Below are positions 1 to 13,400 of a DNA stretch of 64,000 bases, one piece after another (position 1 is the stretch's first letter; every line of letters starts with the position of its first letter). The notes beneath the pieces are model-generated. The model ran no database searches. It was not told the DNA's origin and was given only the letters and a program-made list of their open reading frames with translations. Source of the DNA: Synanceia verrucosa (taxonomy: Eukaryota > Chordata > Actinopteri > Perciformes > Synanceiidae); NCBI GenBank assembly GCA_029721515.1, contig CM056551.1:26274437-26338436 (forward strand). Direction: 5' to 3'. Made by a program: the position numbers and the translations under genes.

Positions 1-3000
1 AGGACTACATCAGTGGACGCTACGCTGTAGTCTTCACCTATAGGATCACACATATGCACATCATGGCCTGCCTGCTCATAAACAAGTCACAGAAGGATTT
101 CCATTCATGCCCAACACTTACTGACTCTGGCGGTCAAAGGCACTGCTCTGAACTTGACAGATACGTCAGCAAAAATGCCCCCAACACGTGTAACATTTAT
201 TATAGGTCCAACGTAGTGCTCAGCTACGCTAACAGCAGAAGCTGACAGCTGGAGGACTCCAAAAGCATCGTCGCTGGCCTCCACTATCACCTGGGCTACA
301 GTGTCAGTCCTGGGACCCAGAGAGGGGGAATTGTAAACTGGAAGGAAAAATACCAGGATATTTCATCAGTTTGGTGGTTAGGGTGAAATATAATTGATCT
401 TAAATCAGTGGGGGTGTCAGTATCTTACTGAGCCTCTCCTGCTCTCCTTTGATGAGTTGAACACTGATCAACTTCACAAACACTGACTCGTCTCTTTCTG
501 GGTCCTCATCTTCCAGTACACGGAGAGTGATGTTTGCTTCTCTCTGATTGGCCAAGAACACAACAGAATCCAGGAGGGGAACAAAATCCCACCCTTCAGT
601 GGCTCTGCCCACCCCGGGGGTCCTGAACGGTTCGGGATCTGCCTCATTTAGCGTCCCATACGTGACTCGCACCTAGACAGTTGAAAAATGGAAAATACCA
701 TATAATTTGTTACATTCATCACACGGCATCTATCATTTTAGTTTGGTTATTTGTTAAAAGTCACTTAGATTTCTGAACATCCTATTAAGTTTCTTTGTTA
801 CACACCTGACCCATCAGGCCTCTCAGTCGTAGGATGGTGAGGGAGACAGTTGAGTCAGCTTCAGGAAGTCGGACAGACCTTGTTACATTAGCGAATACAA
901 AAACACCGTAAGGATCGTCGCTGGAGAGCACGGTCAGAGTAGCAGATGTTTGGACGCCCAGACGACCGTGGGAGACGTTAACCAAGGACACGTTGAAACT
1001 CTCATCCAACTCAGAGATCTCATCCTGGGCCACATTAATGACGATGTTCTCTGAGGCCTGACCTACACCAAAGGTGATGTTGCCAGACCTGCTGAGGAGC
1101 TCCCCCTCAGAGCTAGGATCAGCTTCCCAGTACACAGTTACATTGGAGAGGTCACCAAAGGTCCGATCCACCTGAGAAAGGACAAAAGGAAAATGTAGCA
1201 GTATTAGCATCTTGGCTTGAGGAAGGACTTAAGCAAACACCTTTTTCCTGTTTTTTAAATGATATGTTACACTGACCTGCAGGACCACAGAGCTGCGTCC
1301 ATCCTCAGGTTCGGTCCCATCAACAGACAGGGATTCAGGACTGAACTGAAACACTCCATGGGCATCATCAGAAGCAGCGATTGTCACTGCAATGTGTGAC
1401 GCAACTCCCAAGCTGGCTACACACAAAACACCACATATAACCTTGCGTTACTTAAGCTGGTGATTTTCATAGAAATAGCCAAATAATAACACAAAATTTC
1501 TTCCGACTAAAAGTTATATTATGGTCAAGAGAAACAGATTGAAATTGAAATGACGGTTTCATACATTGTGTGAAGATTACTTCACACAAGTAGACAGCAG
1601 CCCAAACTTTTCTGGGGTCTTATATCAACCTGAACACAATGTACCCCTACTGCCCGTGAAAGGCTATTTGCTTTTCCAACATCCCTCTCCTTGGGTACTC
1701 CTCACAGGGGTCACAGTACAATGTAAATACCACACACATACATATGCATACACACCTACAGTATGCTTGCATATGCGCTTGACATATTTAAAGAAACATT
1801 GGTTGTCAGCAGCAGCGACATGCATCTTGATTGGGGGCGGCAGTAGCTCAGTCTGTCGTGATTTGGGCTGAGAATCGGAGGGTCGCCAGTTCAAGTCCAG
1901 GTCGGACCAAATGTGGAGAGTGGACTGGTAGCTGGAGAGGTGCCTGTTCCTCCTCCTAGGCACTGCTGAGGTGCCCTTGAGCAAGGCACCAACTGCTCGG
2001 GGAGCCTGGATAAGGGGCAGCCCCCTCACTCTGACACCTCTCCATCAATGCATGTGTTTGTTTCATAACTTGTGTGTATAATGTGCAACTGAAATAATAT
2101 ACTAACAGTATATTACTAACAATATACTATTGAGGGATCAATAAAGGAATTCTTCTTCTTCTTCTTGATCCTTCATACAACTTGCAGGCTCAGGAAGAGG
2201 GAAAGTGTGTGGGTGTGAAGGGATGGAGTTTGGGGAGAAAAGAAGGGGGATACTTACCATGGTGGTGATAGGATGGAAGGAGGAAGTCAGAGTCATTCTC
2301 CCCACTACCACTTCCTTCACTATGCAGAAACTGATCCACTGATCAAACAAGTCACACCAGGTTGGAATTACACCCAAAGAGCAGAGATCGAGGGGCAAAC
2401 AGGAAGGAGGGTAGGTGGTCAGGTAGGTAGGTGGTAGGGGAGCACACAAGAGCACAGCACACAGAACACACAGAATGTCTTAATTGGAGGTCAACAACCC
2501 CTAATCCTAGCTAAGCCTGGGGTGAGAGCTAAGTTGCTATGGCAACACACTGTTAGATGGTCAGTTAACTAACTACTTCCATCCATTACTTTATCTAACT
2601 GTTTTAAAGTGTTTACCTGTTACTTTTTTGGATTCTTATATCGTCATCCAGAATTGTTTCTGAACATCTTTAACAGTTAGAATGACTGTCAGATTTATGC
2701 TGTTTCCTTTTTCTGTTTCCTCCAACATTTGGTGTGATTTTGCTCTTATGCTGATGTTGATAAGGTACTGTATGTCAGTCTAACGTTGGTCACTTTATGT
2801 AACAGTTCACTTTATTATATAATGTATCTATAGCAAGTCTAAAAGTTTTTTATTCCAAAGATGAGGTATATTTTATGCAACTGGCCACAGGTTTCTAATA
2901 AAAACATACAGAAAAAAAACAAACTGTAGATTATTTCTGAACCACTGGGAAGCAAAACTGTTTGAAGGCTATAAATTCTATAACATATTGTGACTCAAAC

Positions 3001-4279
3001 TAACAAAAACAGGTCATGATTTTGTGGTCAAATCAAATTTCTCACCTCCTCCTTCAACATTGTAGAGCTCCACTCTGAAAATCTTGTCCAGCTCAGGAAC
3101 AGGGTTGTCAACGATGGTGACAGTGATGAACTTCAACCTTTCTCCTGGAAGGAAGTCCAGAATACCCTCCGAATCCTGCCGATAGAGAGAAACAGGTAAT
3201 TATACCATATCATCATCAAATATCACCAGTGCGTAAGAAAAAAAAAAGACCTTAGAGAAAACAAACCTCGTAGTCTTCAGGGCTGGATGCTGTGAATGGG
3301 GTGGTCCTGTATCCCACCATGACTCTTCCCAAAAGGCCTTGGGCCCTGGCCACCAGCAGACGGACTTGTCCATCTTCCTCGTTAACAGTTGTGTGGGCAG
3401 GTTCTAATGCTGGAGAGATCAACCCCTCTTCTGGAGGGCTCGGCTGAAACTGCAGCAGGCCTGGATTAGGGACAGGTGTGTGTGGTAAATGTAGAAGAAA
3501 GGAATTAATGTAATGAGAAAAAATAGAGGAAATGTGATGGAAGTGATAGGACAGGAAGAGGGAATAATGCACATGAGAGGGAGAAAATTTAAATTATATT
3601 AAGCCACCTGTCAAAACATAATCCTTTAAATACAGATCATTTATTGGTAAAAAAAAAAAATAGCAACATTGGTGGTATAACATTACTGTTTTTGGGGAAT
3701 TACCCAAATTTTGAGTAATTACCATAGGGGTGGTCACTAGCTGTGACAGTGACAGTATTAACAGAGTTATTTGGGTCGATGCTTGCACCACTGGTGGGGG
3801 TGGAGCCCTGCTTCCCGTCACTGGATTCTGCTGACACCAGAGTAATCTGAAAAGACTCTGCCAGCTCTGGGAGGTTATCATCCAACACCAACAGGTTCAA
3901 CACCTAAAAGAAAGATAAGCATACGGCTGTGTTTTCTAGTACAGGGTATACCCTCGAAAAAATAGGCTATAGTTCAGTCAGGGACTGTCAAAATAAAAGC
4001 ATAAATATCAGCTGGCACCTGTTGACTAATCAGTAAATTCACAAACAGCCAACCACTAGGTGGGGCTGGTTGCCTAAAACATTTTGCGTTTGTGTGAACT
4101 GAAATTCTGCTGTTAAACTGTGTATACAGTATTTATTTGAAATCAATACACTGATGTGTAAATACAGTGCACACAAGATACATTGCAATTGCTTTTACCC
4201 ACTGAGTTTCTGAGCTCAGAGGAGGTTTTCCCCAGCTCATGTAAGATCACATTAATACAGGTCCAACCTTTGAGTCACT

Positions 4280-4316
<37 letters not shown>

Positions 4317-4494
4317 CAGAGCGCTGCCCAGGCATGAAGAGCACAGCTCCAGTGGCATTGACAAAGTCTTGATGGGCTGGCGTCTCACTGTCCGAGCCAT
4401 CCAGCTGGGTAACACTGAAGTTGACGTAAACGTGGTTCAAAGATCCCCGCATACGCTCAATTACACAGGAGACAGTGGAGCCTTCATCAGTGGT
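1..4494 (-). CDS. adgrv1: adgrv1 coding exons 22-31 (Calx-beta repeats 12 onward, cut by the window start)
   Basis: Ten exons encode residues 1575-2156. Landmarks: EGSTVSCVIERMRG (exon 22), GSTPTSGASIDP (exon 23), EEDGQVRLLVARAQGLLGRV (exon 24), ASLGVASHIAVTIAASDDAHG (first residues of exon 27), RLRGLMGQ (exon 28), and GPIINVTR followed by FADVSVKF (exon 30). Exon 26 (2258-2314) is a 57-nt exon coding a Gly/Ser/Glu-rich linker with three histidines, too short to stand out as an open frame. The last exon starts at 37 with SEDYSVAS and runs out of the window. Confidence 0.9.
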
Positions 4495-7400
4495 CTATGA
4501 GGAGAAACAAGAACAAATGCTGATTATTTTAAGCCAGTGGAAATGATGATGAAAATGATGAATGCTTAAATGAGCTAGTCTTACCAACTATGTTAATGAC
4601 CCGGTCTATTTCCAGTACAGTACTAATGTGATTTATGCAGAGGAAGCACCTGATAGCTCACATGCCTCTACGTCTATTTATCCCCAAAGGATCAAGGAGA
4701 TGAAGAAGATCCTCTATTTCTGATGGAATGTCATCCCGGCCCTGCCACCTGTTGTGCTGATGGAAACTAGGAACCAGATCTCCCATTTCCAGTGCTGGAA
4801 CTCGTGATCCACTTCTGCAGGAATGCCCTGACATGCAGACCTGCTGCAGGCTCACCAGCTGTCGCTCTACCTGAGAGGGGCCAATATGAGAGGCCACACG
4901 TCCAATCCAACTAAAAACAGGGAGCATGCTTTCCCCCTGCAGCCAGGCATGAAGGCTGATGAAATATGCAGCAGGACAGGGACTGACTAACCAGTCGGCT
5001 TACATTACACATGTTTCTACGCATATGTTTTCACTATAGACACAGCTAAGTGATGACATTGATAAGCTGCTGGAATAGGGTTTCTGCAGACTCTGGCTTA
5101 TTAAGAGGATTATTCATTACTTTGATAACCAGATGGGTTTACCTTTAAAATGTTATAACTGCAGTGTTATGATTGTGCCACAGAATAAATACATCACTTA
5201 CATCAGGTATACAAGCACCAGTGAATCCAAAAAGCCCATTTGCATTGTCACTCTTCATGACTCGCAAGGTAGCAGTGGGTCTGGGGAAAGGGAGGCGCGC
5301 TCCACCTTGAACTGCTACCAACTGTAGATAGAACACCTCCTCTCCCTCCTCCTCATTATCATCCCGAACCTCCACCACAAACGACTTCTGCCTCTCCTCC
5401 TGTCGGTATCGTAGGTAACCAGAGATGTTTCGCAGATCTGTTTTAGCAGGTTGGGTGTGAAGCTCATGCAAGTGGCTGCGGTTCAGCTTGGTCCTGTACA
5501 AGCGAACATCCTGGAGAAGGCCTGTGTATCTCTGTTCACCCTCTGGATCTGACCCAATAAACACTGACGCAGGTCCTGGAGTGGAAAAACAAATACAGTG
5601 TATAATATTTCAAACAGTAAATGGCAAAATTATGTGTGCTTAACTCTTTCAGTGTATCTGTTCGTCTTCTGAAGTACAACGATTGAGTGCCATAGACGTC
5701 TACTGTATAAACATCTTTGCCCTTTTTTGGCAGCAGGGACAAAAGAGTGCTCTCACAGCCTGTGAGTAATATTGGGGCTTCTGGGATTTGTAGTCAGGAC
5801 ATAAAGAGACGGTATACGCCACAGAGATCAAACTGAATCAACTAACTGAATCTGGACAAAAAGTGGTGTTTTTGGTGAAACTGGCCTCTACTCTCCTCCA
5901 GAAAAACAAGAATGAAACAAGGTAAAACAGATGTTTTGTTCAAGATGAAATAGAGTCGAAAGGCACTTTCGTTTTTTTAAAAAAGAGCTGTAACTCAATG
6001 AGTTAACATGTATAAGTAGGAAATGGTTGGATAAAACAAATCATTATCTCCTGAAGGTACAGGATATGACGTGACAAAAGATATGATGCTGAAAAAAGGG
6101 AAACAGAAGTTTTAATTCATTAACTCTAAGCTGTGTTATAAATAACATGTAGAATAAATGCCTGTTTGCTTAGTATGTTAGTTCAGGACCACAAACAGAA
6201 TCTTGATTAAGGCCGCCAACTGCCCAGATCCGGCTCAGTCTCATTACTCATTTATATACTTACACCTCTAGAGCCTATCGCTTCCTTTACTTGTACAAAA
6301 TGGAACAAACACAGGAAATCTGCCACAGTGAACAAGTAAAAATCTCTGGCACAAAACAATTCCTCTGAGAGTTACCAGAAGCTGACAATAACACGACATG
6401 ATTGATAATTAGGTATACAGCTAGTGTGATTGAAGTTAGCCAAGGAAGCATCAGAATATTTCACCTCGGGGAGCCTTTCCTCAGAAAGTCCCACACAAAC
6501 TCACACACAGACCACCATGGTCACTGACATCATCATGATGAGGACATGAGCATGGTATCTGTGTCTCTCTGTCACTAACCATGGTGCTGAGACAACATTA
6601 AACTAAACATCTAACAGGGCGAGGAAAGGTATCGACCAGTCATTATTTGGCCTGAGCGGGTTTTGATCCTCAGGAGATATTTTTGAATGTAAATATAAAA
6701 ACACTGCAGGAATGAGCTCCATCACAGCTTCATATCCCAACTGAACGGTTCATTTAAATGCTACTCAGCACAAACTTCCATCAAATGCAGCATCATTTGA
6801 AATGGAGTTTTCATATCTTGGAATGTGAGAAGTTACACACATTTTGGAGAGAAATACTACATATAATATCCCAAACTATTTCCACACTCATTCCCGTAAC
6901 TCCCAAAATAGGAACGTCTCATTGCTATGTACTGAAAGATAGATTGTGTCGCTCTATTAGCCTCTATTGGCTTAAAGAATTATCCTCATGTCTGGCATTA
7001 GAGAGGCTGACTTACAGTCTTAAGCATTAACTTTTCTTGAAAATACTGATATGCAACATACCTTTGACCCTGCACCTATGCATTCTTTAAGGGCACTCAA
7101 TGTTCACTTGAATAACTCAGTACTTTTTTACACCATAATTGTATCTGTTATTATGCATATTGCATAAATTATTATATGTAGTGCTCTACTCTGGCTTTAC
7201 AGTCCCTTAAGTAGTGTTGCTCTGTTGTCTGTATACATTTTAGTGGCATTGCACTGTGTTTAATTTTGTAATTTTGTGTATCTATGTTTTTTTTTATTTT
7301 CATTTTTTTATGCAGTTACTTTGCCCTCTTTGTGATCCCTGATAGACAGGAAGTGGGCTAGGTGGGTTGGGACTGGGGTTACTATAGTTCATATTGCATG

Positions 7401-10400
7401 TCTATGTTCATATTTTATCATATGTTCACTTTGTATTTGTGTACTCAAAACTTGTGTAATGTATAAATTTCAATAACTATAAGTTGAAATGGAGTTTACA
7501 AAGCAACATGAGACAGTAATGCAAAGAGAACATTTTTGAGGTCCACACTAAAGCTGCATTTGGCAAACACTTTATATGTATATGTTACATACCAAAACTG
7601 CACCAACAAACATAAGCTGAACATAATAAATGATGGACACCATATGCTGCTCACGTTTAATAAATATCTGATAAAATAGCTCACCATCAGTTATGCCTTC
7701 TCCTTTGATGCTCTTCAGTCCTCCAGGTATCGTGTTCCCATCCAGGAAGAACTCAATAATCCCATCATCAACAGTAATGACGACATGTAACCAGGCATTA
7801 TCCTCTAGAAATTTCTCAGCAGTGGCCCGGGCCACCTGGGGATTGTTTGTTCCTATCACTGTATAATACAGCATCACTATGACATGAGACTCATTGGTGT
7901 GGACCTTCACTCCATAATACAAGGTCCCATTCCTGGTACCTTTGGAGACTATAAAGCCATCAGTGTCTGTTCTGGGTGCTAGCCAAGCAGAGAAGGTGAA
8001 GTTTCCAACAGCACTGGGCCCATCTTCAGGGGAGATGGTCCCATAAGCTCCTGGAAGCCCTGAGAAAAACCATGTGTCTGTGGCTGAGTGGTGCCGCCTG
8101 GCATGAGGCCTGAGCTCAACCTCGTCTGGAAAGGAAGCTAGAAGGAGCAGGTCATCCATCAGAGGAAGGCCCTCTGGGAAGCGTCCAGAAACAATCTCCC
8201 AGGCAACCCGCACATCACCAAAAGTACCCTGCTGTCTGAGGATGGTGAAGGAAGTGACATCAGCCATATCATCTTCTGAGAGTACATCTTCAGCTACTTC
8301 TTGGTCCAGGTTGCTGTCAGTGATGGCAAAGACACCAAATGGGTCGTCATTGAAAGGGATGAGAACCGAGGCATTCAGAGAAGTCTCGGCTAGTCGTCCA
8401 CCCTCCCCTGGGTAACCACCTTAAAGAAATCATGGACAAGAACTTTGGCTTGGAACTTGGCTTTGAAAGACAAGAAAATTTATGTTTTTTGGAATTGTCA
8501 GTGTTAAGGTTAGCTAATGATCCAAATAAAGTGTCATGTTTAGTTCAAACTCAATGACAATAATAATTTGTTACAGGACCACTTCTCTCTAGTGATGAAT
8601 TGATTTACATTTCTAAAATCTCTTTATAATGAACTCACCTGAGATATTAACCAGCCTGAGGACAAAGAACTCATTGAACTCTGGAAGCTTATCTGAGATG
8701 GCCTCCAGGACGATAGGCTTGGTCTCCTCTCCTGAAGTGAAGGTGATGAAGCCTGATGTGTTGGAAAACTCCTCATTCTCCTCCAGAGGAGTCACTGAGT
8801 CATTGGCAAACAGCTGCCAGAAGACTGTAATGTTACCAAAATGGCCCCTTGCACGCAGGACACTGGACAGAATAGAAAAGATAAATAATTCCAGTAATGG
8901 AACAGAGAATGAGCATGGAACCAATATATAACTCTTCGAGACCTTTAAAATCAATATTTGCAAAAATAAACATGAATTCAAGAAATGTTCCTACTAAAAA
9001 TCATTGGTCAAGCCCTCTTCGACAGGTTTCTCTGTGGCATCCAGGGAAAAAATCCCATTGGCATCATCATTGGCCTCAATCACCACAGTAGCTCTATCTG
9101 CTCCATACACAACAGCATCACCTGTGCACACATTCATATTATCAGGTTAGATCAGATGGACGGATAGAGAGAGGCTGTCTTATTAACACAGCACATCAAC
9201 GAAGCCCAGGATGAAAGAGCTTCTTATTCATGAAAAACAAGAGTCAAAAAATAGTAATCCCTCAGAAAAAGAAGTTGAACAAAGCCAAGGACAGAGCCTC
9301 AACGAATCACAACCAATATATTTGAATATAATGGGTGGAATTTTTTTCAGAAAGAGCAGAAATGACCTCTCAAGCATGCACTTAAAGCAACAGTTTCATT
9401 AAAGAGGAAAGGTAAAAAGGTGTTTAAAGTCCCAGAGTCAGTTTGGTGGACTTTTTCTTTTATTTACTTTTAACACAGTCACTATAAAGGACCCTCCCTT
9501 GGCATAAACCAGAGGCCGACTCTTACTCAACTCTACTCCATGTCAATCAGTAGATAGAGAGAGGCTGGTGGAGTGGCTGGTCTTTGTGTCTTAGAAAGTC
9601 TGGAGTCTGGTAATTAAGGTCCTGTTGGGTCCCACTGGTCTTTTATTTCCATCCCTGACACACAATACTGGGATTAGGAGACTTGTTGTTACCACAGACA
9701 ATACTAAATAACCTCACTACCTGCATTAAGGCAAAGGGAACAAGCAGGGGAGAAGGGGTGATGTTATTTTGAGATGAGGTGTGATTCTAGTTCCTCTACA
9801 ATAAAGCACATTAGAAAATGAGAAAGGCCACAGAACTCCTCCTGATACTCCTCCACACAGTACTGACCAACTGTTTAAAAGGAAGCACATACTCACCAGT
9901 AGCGTTGTAGAGAACAATGTAAAAGGGTTCATCAGTCTCTGGTGTGTTGTCATTTCCCACAGCTACAGAGATGTTCTTCATCCATTCTCCCACGTCATAC
10001 ACCAGCAGGGTGTCATTGCTCAGCAGGGTGAGGTCACCTGGAGATGCCTCTCCATACTCCACACGGTAACTCACTGTGGCGACGAAATCTGCCCGTCCTG
10101 CTCTTAGTACAGTGAAGTTGGCCACACCTCCCTCCTGAAGCCGCACGACCACAGGTTCTGAAGAGAGGAGAGTCAGGGTGGTGGTATATTGATATATCAA
10201 TATATTAGTATAGTCTGTCAGAGGATCCTCCAGGAACACACACATCAGACCAGTATCCTTACCAGAAAAGTAAATGGGGTCATCATTCTTATTAATCTGC
10301 AAACTGGCAGTGAGTATGTTTCCCAGTCTTGCACCACCTGTTGCATTTATTATTGTGATGGTGAAATTCTCCATGTCCTCTGGGATCTTAAACAAGAAAA

Positions 10401-13400
10401 GAATACATATTGCAACATTGAAACATTTGAGTTGCGTGCATTTTGTTTTTAGTTTAATTGATCATTTTACCTCGTCAGGTACAGAGAACAGAGTGAGGTT
10501 TTTGAGGTACTCCCCTTCCACAAAAGTGATATTTCCCTGGAGGGGGTGGACGTCTCCAGACAGTGCTGGCTCCAAAATCCAGGAAACTGACACTTCTCCG
10601 AAGTGACCTCTGTTCCTCACTACAGGGTACACCGCTGAAGACAAATCAGAAGAGGAAGAGATAATCTATTCAGATACTCAAACCTGCCTTAAAGTAACTG
10701 TAAGGACATTTCTCTTAACTTTTTTTTTGGTACAGGGCACAACAATAATGTTTGCTTCTGGTTATGAATAAGAAGATTGAATATTGAACAGGAATTGCTG
10801 TGTGGGGCCCAAAGATCCTGCTTCCTGTTGCCCTTCTTAATCTGAAACATGACACTAATATCATTCATTTAAAATACAAGCTTAAATCATGGTCCAGCTC
10901 ATCTCCTATGCAGACAAATGTTCCTTGCTTCACTCCAATTAGGTCCATTTTAAGTGTCAATGAGGTCCCACTCGAGACGGAAAAGTATCACTATTATCTA
11001 AAGGACTGCTACTTCAAAAGTACCCTGGTGCATCTCATCCCCTTTGCTCTCATTGATGGCCACCGTCAGTCCCGATTGGATGAACTCTATGACCCCAAAA
11101 GGGTCGTCGTTCCTCCGCACTGTGATGTTGACCTCCCTGTGGTTGCCTAGGCGACTGGGTGGAGTGCTGTGGCTACTAAGTACCACAGAGAAAGTCTCGT
11201 CCAGCTGTATGCGCACACACATAGACAAAAACACACAGATTTCATGTAGCAAGAGAGGACTTCTTTAACTAGTTTATTACATTGTTATTACATAAAATTC
11301 AACTCCAACACTGAGTTGACCATGTTCTTACCTCAGGCACCCCGTCAGGCCTTGCCACCAGTGCCACGACCACCTCTCTCTCTCCTGGTTTAAACTCCAG
11401 GATGCCCGTGGAGCCATAAAATTCAGTGTTGCCTGAAGGCATAACAGCATATCGCACCAGCTGTTTCAGCAGCTGTCCCTGGGCTCTGACCACATGCAGC
11501 TCCACAGCTTCACCCTCCTAGGTAAGTTCGAAGTGTACAGATGTGACCAGAACCAGAGACAAACAACAAAATAAGAATGTGGAGTTTTAATGTCACAATC
11601 GGTGAACATTGTTTGTCGCTTCGATATTTTAATTAATTACACAAAGAAATTTTGATGCACTCCATAGTTTAAAGGTGCAGCTTCAAGACTTACACTGACA
11701 ACCCATGGACCTCTGGAGAATGAGGAAAACTCAAAGACTCCTCCGGGGTCATCGTTCTCCATGATGACAATCACTCTGCTGGTGAAGCCAGCTTTCAGGA
11801 TCTGATTCTCAACATTACTCCTGCGACACACACACACACATAAATAAACACACATAATCAGGATTAGATCCTAATAGCAACCTATCCAAGTCATTGTACA
11901 TAGATTGTGCAGTTGACAAGGAGATTTCTATTTTTTAGTCGTTAGCTTTGAGCTTCTGAAACATCAAGTGATAACAACTGAGAAAACCGCTCAACTTTAA
12001 TCCAAATTCTTAATGCATTCCTTGTATCATGTGGTGCTCATTCATTATTGGCTCCATATGCTGAGGTCCTGCTGTTTAGACCACTTTTAATAACAATGTC
12101 GATCAACGCCATGGCTGCATCTTTATTGCTCCAAGGGGGGAGGGTGTGTGTGTATGTGTGTGTGTGTGTGTGTTTAGAAAACTGGAGCCAAGAAAGCATC
12201 ACATAACGGGTAAATTAGAGACAAAGACATGACAGAATAAAGCACTCCAAACAAACACAGCCAAGGCGCTGCATGCATACAAACACTGACATCTTTAAAG
12301 GGGTATACAATCAAGCCTGGTTAAATTAGAGCGAAACACATAAAGACGATTCTCTATTTACCCCCAACAACCACTCTCCTTTGGGTTCCCTTTTTTTCAC
12401 ACAATCACTGAATCCCCCGAACCCACCCCAGTCCCTCTCATCCCCACGTCAACCAAAGACCCGAGAAATCCTGAAGTAGGCCCTTCTCTGAAAAACAAAG
12501 TCTTGATTCACGACACACAAAAGGCCCAGGTTCATTCCACTCTCCACTTACCCAAAATACACTATAAAGCGTGTAGTCTCCACCCTGCAGGGGAGGAGTG
12601 GGAGGGAGAGAGAGCTGCTGTTCTCATCAGAATATAGACCCAACCCCAAACAACGACCACAAACACACACACACAAATATCTCCAGAAAGCCAGAGGAGG
12701 CATGGGATGAAATAGCACCCACTCCCACTCTGGACTCACTGGCTTTACAATACACAATATCAGCTTCATACTCTAAACCCCAAAAGTTTATTGTGTTACA
12801 GTTCATGGGCAAAACAGAAGGGTCTAATGCACCTTAATGATAATAAGTAAAATTAACAATCATGTATATATTTGGGAGTTTAGTATGCCTACCGATCCAG
12901 AGTGAGCAGTAATGTCTCATTGACTTCTGGGATATTGTCAGCCATGATAGTGAAGTTTATGGATGCATCGCTCTGCCCAGAGAGGAAGACCACAGAGCCA
13001 CTTAGAGGCTCCAAGTCTTGAACAGTTATATCCAAACGATTGTCTCCAGTCGGCTGAAGACTCCAGAACACTTCAGCCTGACCGTCTGTCCCATCACGCT
13101 GCAAGGGAAGGGTCACCTGCAACACCAAAAAATTAATTGATAAAATTAACCACCTATACATGCTGCGTGCACACAGAAAAGTTACTTTCTGAATACTGAT
13201 TAGAGACAGCAAGGAATTATGCCGAGCAGCTCGGTGGCTGTAAAATCAGTGACTAGAGGCTCTTCTCACAGTGGTGTTTTCTTTCAGATAAGATAAAATA
13301 ACAGGGTTCTTGTACCACTTTAAAAGTCAAATTTAATACTTTTTAAGACATTTTTAAGACCTAGACAAACAAAATTTAAGACCCAAAAATATCATAACAA

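Noticed and set aside
1833..1912. A tRNA gene at the head of the SINE
   Set aside because: A/B boxes are present but the cloverleaf is degenerate and it continues into a SINE body with a simple-repeat tail.
4658..4927. 89-codon minus-strand open frame in the adgrv1 intron between exons 21 and 22
   Set aside because: Exons 21 and 22 join directly in phase (ACIPD/TTDEGSTVSC) exactly as in human, leaving no room for it; no domain was recognised.
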